Of a stretch of 64,000 nt of DNA, positions 51,006 to 59,424 are shown piece after piece. This stretch comes from Hellea sp965224755. Lineage in GTDB: Bacteria; Pseudomonadota; Alphaproteobacteria; Caulobacterales; Maricaulaceae. How positions within the stretch are numbered: position 1 is the stretch's first letter; every line of letters starts with the position of its first letter. Under the pieces are notes generated by a model. That model had not been told where the DNA came from, did no database searches, and was given only the letters and a program-made list of their open reading frames with translations. Both the position numbers and the translations under genes were made by a program. The stretch lies in NCBI GenBank assembly GCA_965224755.1, contig OZ245061.1, positions 868,001-932,000 on the forward strand, written 5' to 3'.

Positions 51006-53270
51006 GTGAGCACTCTTTCCAAACCTGAAAAAAAAGCGGCTAAAAAAGCCAAACGTGCTGGCGAGTCCCGCGCTCGTAAATGGAGCCGCCGCGGTTTTAT
51101 CACAGCAGGGCTGGTGACAGGCGGAGCCTTGGCTGTCGGCGTCGCCATCCGTCCGGGCCATATGGAACCCAAGCTTGCCAAATATGTGACAGGCGAGGGT
51201 GAGCACCTGGTCACAGCCTGGGTCAAAATCGCGCGCGATAATACGGTCACGGCGATTATTCCTCACAGCGAAATGGGGCAGGGTGTCCATACCGCCTTAT
51301 CCGCCATGTTGGCCGAGGAAATGGACGTCGATTGGGAAAAAATGGTGGTGATAGAAGCCCCGGCAGAGAAGGAATATGCAAATTATATTCTCGGGCGGGA
51401 TTATATTATGAACGGCAAAACTGTGCCTGGTTTTGTACAAGAGAGCCTTAACGGCGCCTTTATGCAAATCGCCAAGGGTATGGATTTACAGATTACGGGC
51501 GGAAGCTGCTCTGTGCGCTTTACCGGCGCCGGCGCGATGCAAGTGGCAGGGGCGGCTGCCCGGGAATTGCTGATGAAAACGGCGGCGAAAACATGGGATG
51601 TACCGCTCTCCGAGCTGCGCACGGCCAAGAGCTATATCTATCATGATGGCAGCGGAAAGTCCGCGCCTTATGCTGAATTTGCCCAAGGCGCGGCTAAGAT
51701 CAAACCTAATCTGAATCCGACATTAAAAGCACGCAAAGATTACACCGTGATGGGCCAATCGCTCCCTCGTATTGATCTGCCGCCCAAAGTTGACGGCACG
51801 GCGATGTTTGGCATCGACGCCGATGTGCCGGGGATGAAATATGCGACGCTTAAGGCCGCGCCTGTGCTTGGCAATAAAGTCGCGAAACTGGACGCGGCTG
51901 AGGCAAAAGCCATGCCGGGCGTCATCGGTATTTATAATATGGGCGACTTTGTAGCGGTCGTCGCCGACGGCTATTGGCAGGCCAAACAGGCGCTGGGCAG
52001 AATTGAGGTGACCTTTGAGACCAGCGGAAATGATAGCCTCAGCCAAGCTGATATTTTCGCGCAATATTCGGCAGCAATCGACACGGCCAAGGCCAAAAAA
52101 CTACATAAGGTTGGCGATGCAGGCGCGGCGCTTGCCGGGGCGGCGAGCATTTATGAAGCTTCCTATCAGGTGCCTTATCTCGCCCATGCCTGTATGGAGC
52201 CGATGAACGCAACCGCTTGGGTGCGGGATGGAAAATGCGATATCTGGACGGGGACACAAAACCCGCTCGGCACGCGCAGCATGACGGCTAAGGCGCTGGG
52301 TATGGATTTTAAAAATGTCACCGTGCATAATCATTTTATGGGCGGGGGCTTTGGCCGCCGCGCCGTGCCGGATTATAGCGATCAGGCAGCTTTGATTTCG
52401 CAAAAATCTGGCCTTCCGGTCAAGCTGATCTGGTCACGCGAAGAAGATATGCAGCACGATCATTACCGCCCCTCCGCGATCAGCCGTTTCCGTGTCGGGC
52501 TGGACGAAAACAAAATGCCTATCGCTTGGGATAATATCTTTGTACATAAACATGACCCGGCCGAGGCTAGCCTTATTCCTTACAATATCCCGGCGCAGAA
52601 TATCCGTTATGTCGAAAGCCCGACCCATATTCGGTTTGGGCCGTGGCGGTCAGTCGATCATACGCAGCACGGGTTTTTCACCGAAAGCCTGATAGATGAG
52701 CTCTCTTATCAAGCGGGTATGGACGGTTATAAATTCCGGCGTAAATTACTGGAAGGCAAACCTCGCCATATCGCCGTATTGGACGCGGCGGCCAAAAAAG
52801 CGGGGTGGGGTAAGGCGCTCCCCGAAGGACAGGCGCAAGGCATTTCCATTGTCGAGAGCTTTATGACGATTGTGGCCCAAGTCGTGACCGTTGATATGAC
52901 AGGCGCAGAGCCGCGCGCGGTGCATGTCGCCTGCGCGGCGGATGCGGGCATGGCGGTCAATCCGGATGGTTTTACAGCGCAGATGGAAAGCGGCATTATT
53001 TATGGCCTGACAGCGGCGCTTTACGGCGAGATTAGCATAGCGGCGGGCGCGGTCGAGCAGAGCAATTTCCATGATTACCGCATGGTGCGCATGGATAATG
53101 CGCCCGAAATTGATGTTGTTATTTTGCAAAGCGACGCCCCTCTTGGCGGCGCCGGGGAGCCGGGTACGCCGCCGATCACGCCCGCTCTTGCTAATGCGAT
53201 CTTCGCGGCCACAGGCAAACGCGTGCGCAGCCTCCCGATCATGAATACGGAATTCGGCCCGGCGAGTTAG
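51006..53270 (+). CDS. Molybdopterin-binding subunit of a xanthine oxidase-family hydroxylase (IorB-like), Tat-exported
   Basis: A 754-residue catalytic subunit with a GTG start one base after the small-subunit stop and GGAGG eight bases upstream. After a basic N-terminus, a twin-arginine signal (SRRGFITAGLVTGG, R28-R29) directs folded export, so the complex is periplasmic. Molybdenum cofactor motifs include GGGFGRRAVPDY, and the C-terminal GGAGEPGTPP includes the probable catalytic glutamate. It likely oxidises an aldehyde or N-heterocycle; the substrate is not predictable. No XdhC-like maturation gene is adjacent. It converges on the GMC oxidoreductase with 18 bp between. Confidence 0.9.
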   Translation: MSTLSKPEKKAAKKAKRAGESRARKWSRRGFITAGLVTGGALAVGVAIRPGHMEPKLAKYVTGEGEHLVTAWVKIARDNTVTAIIPHSEMGQGVHTALSAMLAEEMDVDWEKMVVIEAPAEKEYANYILGRDYIMNGKTVPGFVQESLNGAFMQIAKGMDLQITGGSCSVRFTGAGAMQVAGAAARELLMKTAAKTWDVPLSELRTAKSYIYHDGSGKSAPYAEFAQGAAKIKPNLNPTLKARKDYTVMGQSLPRIDLPPKVDGTAMFGIDADVPGMKYATLKAAPVLGNKVAKLDAAEAKAMPGVIGIYNMGDFVAVVADGYWQAKQALGRIEVTFETSGNDSLSQADIFAQYSAAIDTAKAKKLHKVGDAGAALAGAASIYEASYQVPYLAHACMEPMNATAWVRDGKCDIWTGTQNPLGTRSMTAKALGMDFKNVTVHNHFMGGGFGRRAVPDYSDQAALISQKSGLPVKLIWSREEDMQHDHYRPSAISRFRVGLDENKMPIAWDNIFVHKHDPAEASLIPYNIPAQNIRYVESPTHIRFGPWRSVDHTQHGFFTESLIDELSYQAGMDGYKFRRKLLEGKPRHIAVLDAAAKKAGWGKALPEGQAQGISIVESFMTIVAQVVTVDMTGAEPRAVHVACAADAGMAVNPDGFTAQMESGIIYGLTAALYGEISIAAGAVEQSNFHDYRMVRMDNAPEIDVVILQSDAPLGGAGEPGTPPITPALANAIFAATGKRVRSLPIMNTEFGPAS

Positions 53271-53288
53271 GCTTACCGCTAAGCTCGC

Positions 53289-54902
53289 TTAAAATTTCGG
53301 GGCAGATATCCGCGCGGCATCAGACTGTATCATATCCGCCGCTTTTTCGGCGATCATGATGGTGGGTGCATTCGTGTTGCCTGAAATCAAATTTGGCATG
53401 ATGGAGGCATCTACGACGCGCAGACCTGCGAGGCCGTGAACGCGCAGACGATCATCGACGACGGCCATATTATCATTGCCCATTTTGCAAGTGCCGACGG
53501 GATGATAGACAGTGTCGGCTCTGGCGCGGATATCGGCTCGCAATACGGCTTCGTCGTCTGTATCCGAATCGTAAAATGGCTTGCCGCGCACGGCGTCAAA
53601 GGCGGGAGCCCGCATGATTTGCTGAACGAGCTTGACGCCTTTAACCAGTTTTTCCATGTCGCGATTATCCTCAAGAAAAGCGGGGTCTATGGCAGGGTCT
53701 GCCATCGGATCCGAGGCGTTTAACGAGACGCGGCCGCGGCTTTTGGGGCGAAGAACGCAGACATGGCAGCTATAGCCGTGTCCCCAATGTAATTTGCGGC
53801 CATGATCATCGACGACCGCCCTCACGAGATGGAGCTGGATATCGGGGGAGGGTTCATCGCGGTCTATATACAGAAAGCCGCCGCTTTCGGCGTAATTAGA
53901 CGTCAGCATGCCTTTGCGTTCGCGGTGAAAGCTTAGCATCTCGCCGATGATGCGGAACGTGCCCATGACCGAGAAGCCGATATTATCTTTGATCTTGGCG
54001 TTAAAGCTAAGGATGTGGTCGATATGATCTTGCAGGTTTTCACCAACGCCGGGCAGGTTGTGAATCTGCGTTATGCCGTGCGAAGAGAGCTTGTCTGTCG
54101 CGCCTATGCCTGACAGGAGCAGAATTTGCGGCGATCCAAAAGCGCCGGCCGAGAGAATGATTTCGCGTTTGGCTTTTACAGTGTGTCTTTGTTTTTTGAT
54201 ACGATATTTCACGCCGGCGGCACGCTTGTTCTCGATCAAGATTTTTTCGGTATGGGCCCCTGAAATCACGGTCAGGTTTGGACGGGTCATAGCCGGTTCG
54301 AGGAAGGCCCGCGCCGTGGACCAACGCTCGCCGTCTTTTTGCGTGACCTCATAAAGGCCGACACCTTCCTGTTTTGCGCCGTTGAAATCATCAGTTTCAG
54401 GGAGTTGTAATTGGCCGCAAGCCTGCAAGAAAATACCATTCACTGAACCGGGGCTTGTTACAGGCGCGACATTGAGCGGGCCGCCCTGTCCGTGGTAGTC
54501 ATTTGCGCCGGCCTCTCGGTGTTCAGAGCGTTTGAAAAAAGGCAGTACGTCCTTATAGCTCCATCCCTTATTTCCCAGCGCCGCCCAGCCGTCATAGTCA
54601 TTTTTATGACCGCGCGTATAGATCATGGCATTAATGCCCGATGATCCGCCAAGCATCTTGCCGCGCGGCTGATAACCCCGCCGGCCCCCTAAGCCCCTTT
54701 GCGGCACGGTCTCATAGCCCCAATTGCGGGATTTCAGTATCATATTGACAAGGCTCATCGCCGGAATGCGTACTGACCAATGTTTATGTGTTTTTCCGGC
54801 TTCGAGCAGGCAGACCGAGACATTCGGGTCTTCGGACAGCCGATTAGCGAGAGTGCACCCCGCAGACCCCGCCCCGACGATGACATAGTCAAAACTGTCC
54901 AT
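53289..54902 (-). CDS. GMC-family FAD-dependent oxidoreductase (choline dehydrogenase-like)
   Basis: From the ATG at 54902 (GGAGAGGG upstream) the protein has 537 residues. The FAD-binding loop VIVGAGSAGCTLANRL is at the N-terminus, the GMC signature GGSSGINAMIYTRG follows, and the C-terminal active-site pair is H in YHPVGTCKMG and N in SGNTNAPT. Family members oxidise alcohols such as choline, long-chain alcohols or polyethylene glycol. No betaine-pathway genes flank it, so the substrate is open. A longer start at 54953 is unlikely because it has no FAD-fold residues. No export signal is visible. Confidence 0.9.
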   Translation of the reverse strand: MDSFDYVIVGAGSAGCTLANRLSEDPNVSVCLLEAGKTHKHWSVRIPAMSLVNMILKSRNWGYETVPQRGLGGRRGYQPRGKMLGGSSGINAMIYTRGHKNDYDGWAALGNKGWSYKDVLPFFKRSEHREAGANDYHGQGGPLNVAPVTSPGSVNGIFLQACGQLQLPETDDFNGAKQEGVGLYEVTQKDGERWSTARAFLEPAMTRPNLTVISGAHTEKILIENKRAAGVKYRIKKQRHTVKAKREIILSAGAFGSPQILLLSGIGATDKLSSHGITQIHNLPGVGENLQDHIDHILSFNAKIKDNIGFSVMGTFRIIGEMLSFHRERKGMLTSNYAESGGFLYIDRDEPSPDIQLHLVRAVVDDHGRKLHWGHGYSCHVCVLRPKSRGRVSLNASDPMADPAIDPAFLEDNRDMEKLVKGVKLVQQIMRAPAFDAVRGKPFYDSDTDDEAVLRADIRARADTVYHPVGTCKMGNDNMAVVDDRLRVHGLAGLRVVDASIMPNLISGNTNAPTIMIAEKAADMIQSDAARISAPKF

Positions 54903-55003
54903 TAAACCCTCTCCAATGCCTGGAAACATTACAGAATGATTGAAGAAACGCAAACTCTGCTCTTATCCCTTGATTAACGTCGATAGGGTAAATACATCAC
55001 CCT

Positions 55004-55600
55004 ATGCGATTTCTAGCCATCATCTTACTCGTTTTGAGTTTGGCCCCGATAGCTTCGGCTAATTCGGCGGACGCTGTTGTGCGCGCGGCACAACAGAGAA
55101 CACAGGCGGATGTGCGCTATGATCCCAAATATGTCGCGCTGACCTATCCGGGCGGCGATGTTCCTGCGGATACAGGGGTTTGTACAGATGTCATTATTCG
55201 AACGTATCGCAACGCTTTTGGCTATGATTTTCAAAAGGCCGTGCATGAGGATATGCGTAGAAATTTCAAAGCCTATCCGAAAAATTGGGGCCTAAAAGGG
55301 CCGGACAAAAATATTGACCATCGCAGGGTTCCCAACCTTGAAGCATTTTTAAAACGCCGGGGTGCGGCTGTGCCGATTACAAAAAACCCCGGGGACTACA
55401 AGCCCGGCGATATCGTGACTTGGCGCTTGGGCGGACGATTACCCCATATTGGTATTGTGTCAGATAAAAAGTCTAGCTGGGGAACGCCGCTGATCATTCA
55501 TAATGTCGGGGCCGGACCGGTTGAGGATGACTTGCTGTTTAACACCGACATACATGGTCATTTCCGTTTTGTGCCCAAGATCACTCTCGCCTCTAATTAA
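55004..55600 (+). CDS. DUF1287 family secreted protein (NlpC/P60-like fold predicted)
   Basis: A 198-residue protein with a signal peptide (cleavage after ASA, about residue 19). The DTGVCTDVIIRTYR motif contains C60 and PHIGIVSD contains H148, with a further H166 in IIHN, the pattern of DUF1287 proteins, which are thought to be cysteine-peptidase-like peptidoglycan enzymes. It is therefore probably a periplasmic amidase or peptidase; activity is inference. Its last four bases overlap the end of the convergent Tae4-like gene. Confidence 0.85.
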   Translation: MRFLAIILLVLSLAPIASANSADAVVRAAQQRTQADVRYDPKYVALTYPGGDVPADTGVCTDVIIRTYRNAFGYDFQKAVHEDMRRNFKAYPKNWGLKGPDKNIDHRRVPNLEAFLKRRGAAVPITKNPGDYKPGDIVTWRLGGRLPHIGIVSDKKSSWGTPLIIHNVGAGPVEDDLLFNTDIHGHFRFVPKITLASN

Positions 55601-56349
55601 GGTAATGTGCTGATCCGGCTGTTTTGCAGGCTGGCAACAGGTGTTTCGCGGCCTTCGGGAACGAAACAGGGCAATGACCAAAACAGCACGCGATATCCGC
55701 CAATATTCGCCCCATCGACCGTGCCCGCCCCATTCCATATCGTGACATGGCCCGTAAAAGAAGCATTGGGGAAATCCATCAGAACAATTCCGGGGGCGTC
55801 GGGCAGGTCAAACCCATTGCCCGACCCGTCTGTGATTGCCACATCGGGCGCGCCGAAGGCTTCGGTCAGATAGGCTTCCAAATCGGTAACGCGGTAATAA
55901 TATTGGTCTTTATTCGCGCCGCTGACGGTTTTATTATCCTTAGCTCGCGGAATTTTATGCCCGGCTTTGTTGAGCATATGCGAAAGGCGGACGGTGCAGG
56001 CATTCGTCCATTGCCCTTGATCCGGCGGGAGGTTGCCATTGACTTCGACCATGCCGCCAATTTCGCTCCAGATTCCGGCAGGCCGGTCATAGAGATAGTT
56101 CTCCCACATAAGCTGCATATTAGGGCGGTTTTTAAGCGCGGCTTCTTTGGGGTAGGGCTGGCTACAAACCAAGGGTTTTTCGGCCCCGTAAACCAGGGTT
56201 TCATATTTGGGGGGCTCGGGAATGGACTCCGTCGCTATTACGGTTGTTGGCTCAGTGGTAACTTGCGGGTCTTGTTCCGGCTTTGTGGTCGTTGCGCAAG
56301 CGGCCAAACTTACGGCCATCACAGCCCATATTGCAGTATATTTTTTCAT
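55597..56349 (-). CDS. Lipoprotein with Tae4-like amidase domain
   Basis: A 250-residue protein with a lipobox, LAAC (C18), followed by a Thr/Glu-rich linker to about residue 50. The region from about 70 resembles the Tae4 type VI amidase family: WTNACTVRLSHMLNKAGHKI includes candidate nucleophile C118, and FTGHVTIWNG includes H201. Tae4 enzymes cleave gamma-D-glutamyl-mDAP bonds in peptidoglycan. No type VI secretion genes or Tai4 immunity gene are visible, and a lipid anchor is atypical for an injected effector. It may be a housekeeping or defensive envelope enzyme. It is convergent with the DUF1287 gene. Confidence 0.7.
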   Translation of the reverse strand: MKKYTAIWAVMAVSLAACATTTKPEQDPQVTTEPTTVIATESIPEPPKYETLVYGAEKPLVCSQPYPKEAALKNRPNMQLMWENYLYDRPAGIWSEIGGMVEVNGNLPPDQGQWTNACTVRLSHMLNKAGHKIPRAKDNKTVSGANKDQYYYRVTDLEAYLTEAFGAPDVAITDGSGNGFDLPDAPGIVLMDFPNASFTGHVTIWNGAGTVDGANIGGYRVLFWSLPCFVPEGRETPVASLQNSRISTLP

Positions 56350-56569
56350 TATCAGCCCCTTTGCTTACGCTAGCCTAGGCGTATGGGAATGATGAGTCAC
56401 CATATCTTTGGATGGGGTGCTGTATGAGCTTAATTTACCCTTTGCTAACCATAAATATCATCTCCCCTACTTATCCCCCGTAATAAACCTGTCTCCATAT
56501 TCCCTTTCGGCGTGAAAATTGCATCCCTTACCTTCGAAAACTAATGAATTGCAATGGATTGGGACGTCA

Positions 56570-57844
56570 ATGAGCCGTCAATTAACGATATCTGATATGG
56601 GCTTAAAGCTGATTAAGGCTTATGAGGGCTATCGCCCTGTGGACCGCACCTTGGTCACTGGGCAGCGCGTGGTGGGCTATGGTCACCGCCCGCTTGGTGA
56701 AGACGCGATGGTTTTGGATCGCGCCGCCGCCGAAACCCTGCTGAAATCCGATCTTGCGCCCTTTGAAGACATGGTCAACGAGAATGTCCACGCGCCGCTA
56801 AGCCAAAGCCAGTTCGACGCGCTGTGTTCCTTTGCTTATAATATAGGGCCGAAAGCTTTTCTCGGCTCCGATACGCTGCGGGCAATGAATAATGGCCGTA
56901 TTCTGGACGCGGCTAACGGGCTGGATATCTGGCGCAAGAGCGAAATCGACGGCAATATTTACGTCGTCGATGCTTTGATGCGCCGCCGCACGGCTGAAAA
57001 GGCGCTGTTTCTGCGCCCTGAGGGCCGCCCGGTGAAAGCGTCGGGAATCGACCTGCCGCCGATAGAAGATAAAACTCTCGCTGGGCTCAGCACTGATGAT
57101 GGATTGCCGGTCTTTACAAATGACGACAGAGCTGGAGTTGTATCTGTTGCGCCTTATAATCTTGCGCCGCCGCAGACCCGCCGCCGCGAAGACGGCCCTG
57201 CGGGTGTTCTCACCCTTAGCGAAGTGTTTGACGGTGAAGGCGACTTTGAGGCCGACAGCGTTTATCGCGATGAAGATTTGCCATTAGAACCCGATGAGGC
57301 CGCCAAATCTCCCATTGCCGTGGCTGCAGAAGGGTTAAGCGATCGTTTGGACGCCTTGATTGGGGAGGTTAGGGAAGGGTCTTCGCGCGCCCGAAATGAG
57401 ATAGTGAGTGATGAGGCTTGGCCGGAATCTTTAATTCAGGCTGAAACTACGCCTACAGATACAGATGATAACAAAGTCGTGCCGTTTAAATCGCGCCGCA
57501 AGGGCGATCTTGAAGAGCCGAAAGTTGATATCGTTATTGATAATTTGCGCGAAGACGACGCTATGCGCGTGCATGACCTTCTGGAAAATGATGAAGATAG
57601 CGCCAGTAAATTTATTGAAACCAATACCGTCAGCGAAGGTAAAAATACGGGTTCAAGCCTGCCATACTGGATTATGATCATATTGGGATCCATACTTTTG
57701 GGCGCCAGTGTAGCTGTGCTTAGGAAAGGCGGAGAGGCTCTTTTGGGCGAATATGGGCCTCTATTGGCAACGTCAGGGGTCTTTATCGGCGCAATGATGT
57801 TTATTGGGGCTCTCTATTATGCCCTGCGTCATTCTATGAAATAG
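56570..57844 (+). CDS. spmX: SpmX-like protein: GH24 muramidase domain, acidic linker, two transmembrane helices
   Basis: A 424-residue protein from the ATG at 56570. The N-terminal GH24 domain (about 5-150) contains the catalytic glutamate E19 in KAYEGYRP, the GYGHRP motif and SQSQFDALCSFAYNIG. A long acidic, Pro-poor linker (about 160-360) precedes two C-terminal membrane helices (about 365-384 and 400-419). This is the architecture of Caulobacter SpmX, which localises and activates the kinase DivJ at the stalked pole and, in relatives, sites stalk synthesis. The usual threonine before IGYGH is V34 here, so enzyme activity may be low. The gene name is inferred from architecture. Confidence 0.8.
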   Translation: MSRQLTISDMGLKLIKAYEGYRPVDRTLVTGQRVVGYGHRPLGEDAMVLDRAAAETLLKSDLAPFEDMVNENVHAPLSQSQFDALCSFAYNIGPKAFLGSDTLRAMNNGRILDAANGLDIWRKSEIDGNIYVVDALMRRRTAEKALFLRPEGRPVKASGIDLPPIEDKTLAGLSTDDGLPVFTNDDRAGVVSVAPYNLAPPQTRRREDGPAGVLTLSEVFDGEGDFEADSVYRDEDLPLEPDEAAKSPIAVAAEGLSDRLDALIGEVREGSSRARNEIVSDEAWPESLIQAETTPTDTDDNKVVPFKSRRKGDLEEPKVDIVIDNLREDDAMRVHDLLENDEDSASKFIETNTVSEGKNTGSSLPYWIMIILGSILLGASVAVLRKGGEALLGEYGPLLATSGVFIGAMMFIGALYYALRHSMK

Positions 57845-57941
57845 AATTGGATTTGAGGCCTTCGGCAAGAAAATATCAATATTTAGGGCTTATAGGGCGA
57901 TTAAGGATGCGGATACGCACGACAAGAATAGGTGAACGGCT

Positions 57942-58880
57942 ATGAGCGCGATGTTAAAAGACTGGTCCGATGGCCATACGGCAAAATTCCAAAAAGAAAT
58001 CATCACATTCAAGCATGGCTTGAATGAAACGGGTATGTTTACGGACGAGGCCTTAATAAAGCTATTGGAAAAACATCCTTCCGATATGCTTGACGTTTGC
58101 ACCATGAGCGAGCCGGATCACCCGCTTTACCCGAATAAATTTCGCACGGGCGATTTTCGCGGCGTGGACGGTAAGACATTGCTCGACGCGGCCAAAGCTG
58201 GACGTATCTGGATCAATGTGCGCCGGGGTATGAATATTCATCCCGAATATAAAGCGGCGCTGGATATGATGTATGGCGGGATTGCCGAGGAAACCGGGAA
58301 TAAAGCTTATAATGCCAATGGCGGCATTTTGATTTCGTCGCCTGTCGCCAAAGTGCCTTATCATTTTGACAAGACCGAGACGATCTTGTGGCATGTGCGC
58401 GGTAAAAAGCGGATTTATCTTTACCCTCTGACTGAAAAATTTATTTCAGACGAAGCTTATGAGCATTCCGTGATAAATGACCGGGAAGATGATCTGCCTT
58501 ATAAAACCGCTTTTGATAAGGAGGCTCGCGCCTTTGATCTGGAAGAGGGGCAAGGTATCACTTGGCCGCTCAACATGCCGCACCGCGTTGATAATGTCGC
58601 TTTTTGCGTTTCAGTCACGACCGAATATTCAACGCGCGAGAGCGGCATGAAAAACGCGGCCATGGTGACCAATGCAACCCTGCGACGGAAGTTAGGCATG
58701 TCGCCCAGCTATACTCATGCCGGCCCCATGAATCGCCAGATAAAATCCGTCTTTGGACGGGTGATCCGCAAGGCTGGTATCGCCGCGAAACGCAATGATC
58801 CGGATATGGTGACGTTTAAAATTGATACGAAAGCTGATGACTACATCGTCGATACGCAGCCTTATCAACGAGATTTTTAG
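57942..58880 (+). CDS. Cupin/JmjC-like putative 2-oxoglutarate oxygenase
   Basis: A 312-residue protein. A possible metal triad is H141-x-D143 in VPYHFDKTE and H214 in NMPHRVDN, in the order typical of cupin-like JmjC-related oxygenases; WHVRGKKRIYLYP between them fits the family's beta-strand. Related proteins hydroxylate protein or small-molecule substrates; none can be named here. AGGTGA lies eight bases upstream of the ATG. It lies 97 bp behind the SpmX-like gene and 44 bp before DUF1489, all on the same strand. Confidence 0.72.
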   Translation: MSAMLKDWSDGHTAKFQKEIITFKHGLNETGMFTDEALIKLLEKHPSDMLDVCTMSEPDHPLYPNKFRTGDFRGVDGKTLLDAAKAGRIWINVRRGMNIHPEYKAALDMMYGGIAEETGNKAYNANGGILISSPVAKVPYHFDKTETILWHVRGKKRIYLYPLTEKFISDEAYEHSVINDREDDLPYKTAFDKEARAFDLEEGQGITWPLNMPHRVDNVAFCVSVTTEYSTRESGMKNAAMVTNATLRRKLGMSPSYTHAGPMNRQIKSVFGRVIRKAGIAAKRNDPDMVTFKIDTKADDYIVDTQPYQRDF

Positions 58881-58924
58881 ATAACTCTCTAGCTTTCACC
58901 AAAGCCATTGGCCTATGCAGGGCC

Positions 58925-59359
58925 ATGGCTTTGCATTTGCAAAAACTCTCGGTCGGGTCTGAATCCATTACCTCTTTGCAGGCGTGGCAAACCAAGATGG
59001 TTGCCCGCCGCGTGAAAAAAGGCTTGCCGCCTTATCATGAACACGTCACCCGTATGTTTCCGAAGCAGAAACAGGCTCTGCTGGATGGCGGCTCAATCTA
59101 TTGGGTGATTAAAGGCCTGATGCAGTGCCGTAACGAGATTGCAGCTCTGGAAGAAACCCGGACATCTGATGGCCGTAAGGCTTGCTCTATCCTGATGGTG
59201 CCCAAACTTATTCCGATTGTGCCGACCTCTAAGCGCCCATTTCAGGGCTGGCGATATCTACAGCCTGATGCGGCACCGGCCGATTTGGTAGGCATAGGCG
59301 GCGCGCAAGATCTGCCCCCGGAGCTTCGGGCCAAGTTGGCCAATCTCGGCGCTTGGTAA
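58925..59359 (+). CDS. DUF1489 family protein
   Basis: A 144-residue cytoplasmic protein. It begins MALHLQKLSVGSESITSLQAW and contains GGSIYWVIKGLMQCRNEI and PFQGWRYLQPDAAPADL, recognisable as DUF1489, a family of unknown function restricted mainly to alphaproteobacteria. It may share a transcript with the preceding cupin-like gene and ends in a bidirectional terminator. Confidence 0.88.
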   Translation: MALHLQKLSVGSESITSLQAWQTKMVARRVKKGLPPYHEHVTRMFPKQKQALLDGGSIYWVIKGLMQCRNEIAALEETRTSDGRKACSILMVPKLIPIVPTSKRPFQGWRYLQPDAAPADLVGIGGAQDLPPELRAKLANLGAW

Positions 59360-59377
59360 AACTAATCCTTAGTCATA

Positions 59378-59405
59378 AAAAAAGCCCCGGCGAACCGAGG
59401 CTTTT
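59378..59405. terminator. Bidirectional terminator between DUF1489 and the TonB receptor
   Basis: AAAAGCC and GGCTTTT flank a CCGG-CGAA-CCGA stem-loop, with A-rich DNA to the left and CTTTTATTTGG to the right. It can serve both convergent genes. Confidence 0.82.
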
Positions 59406-59424
59406 ATTTGGTTATAAGATCCGC

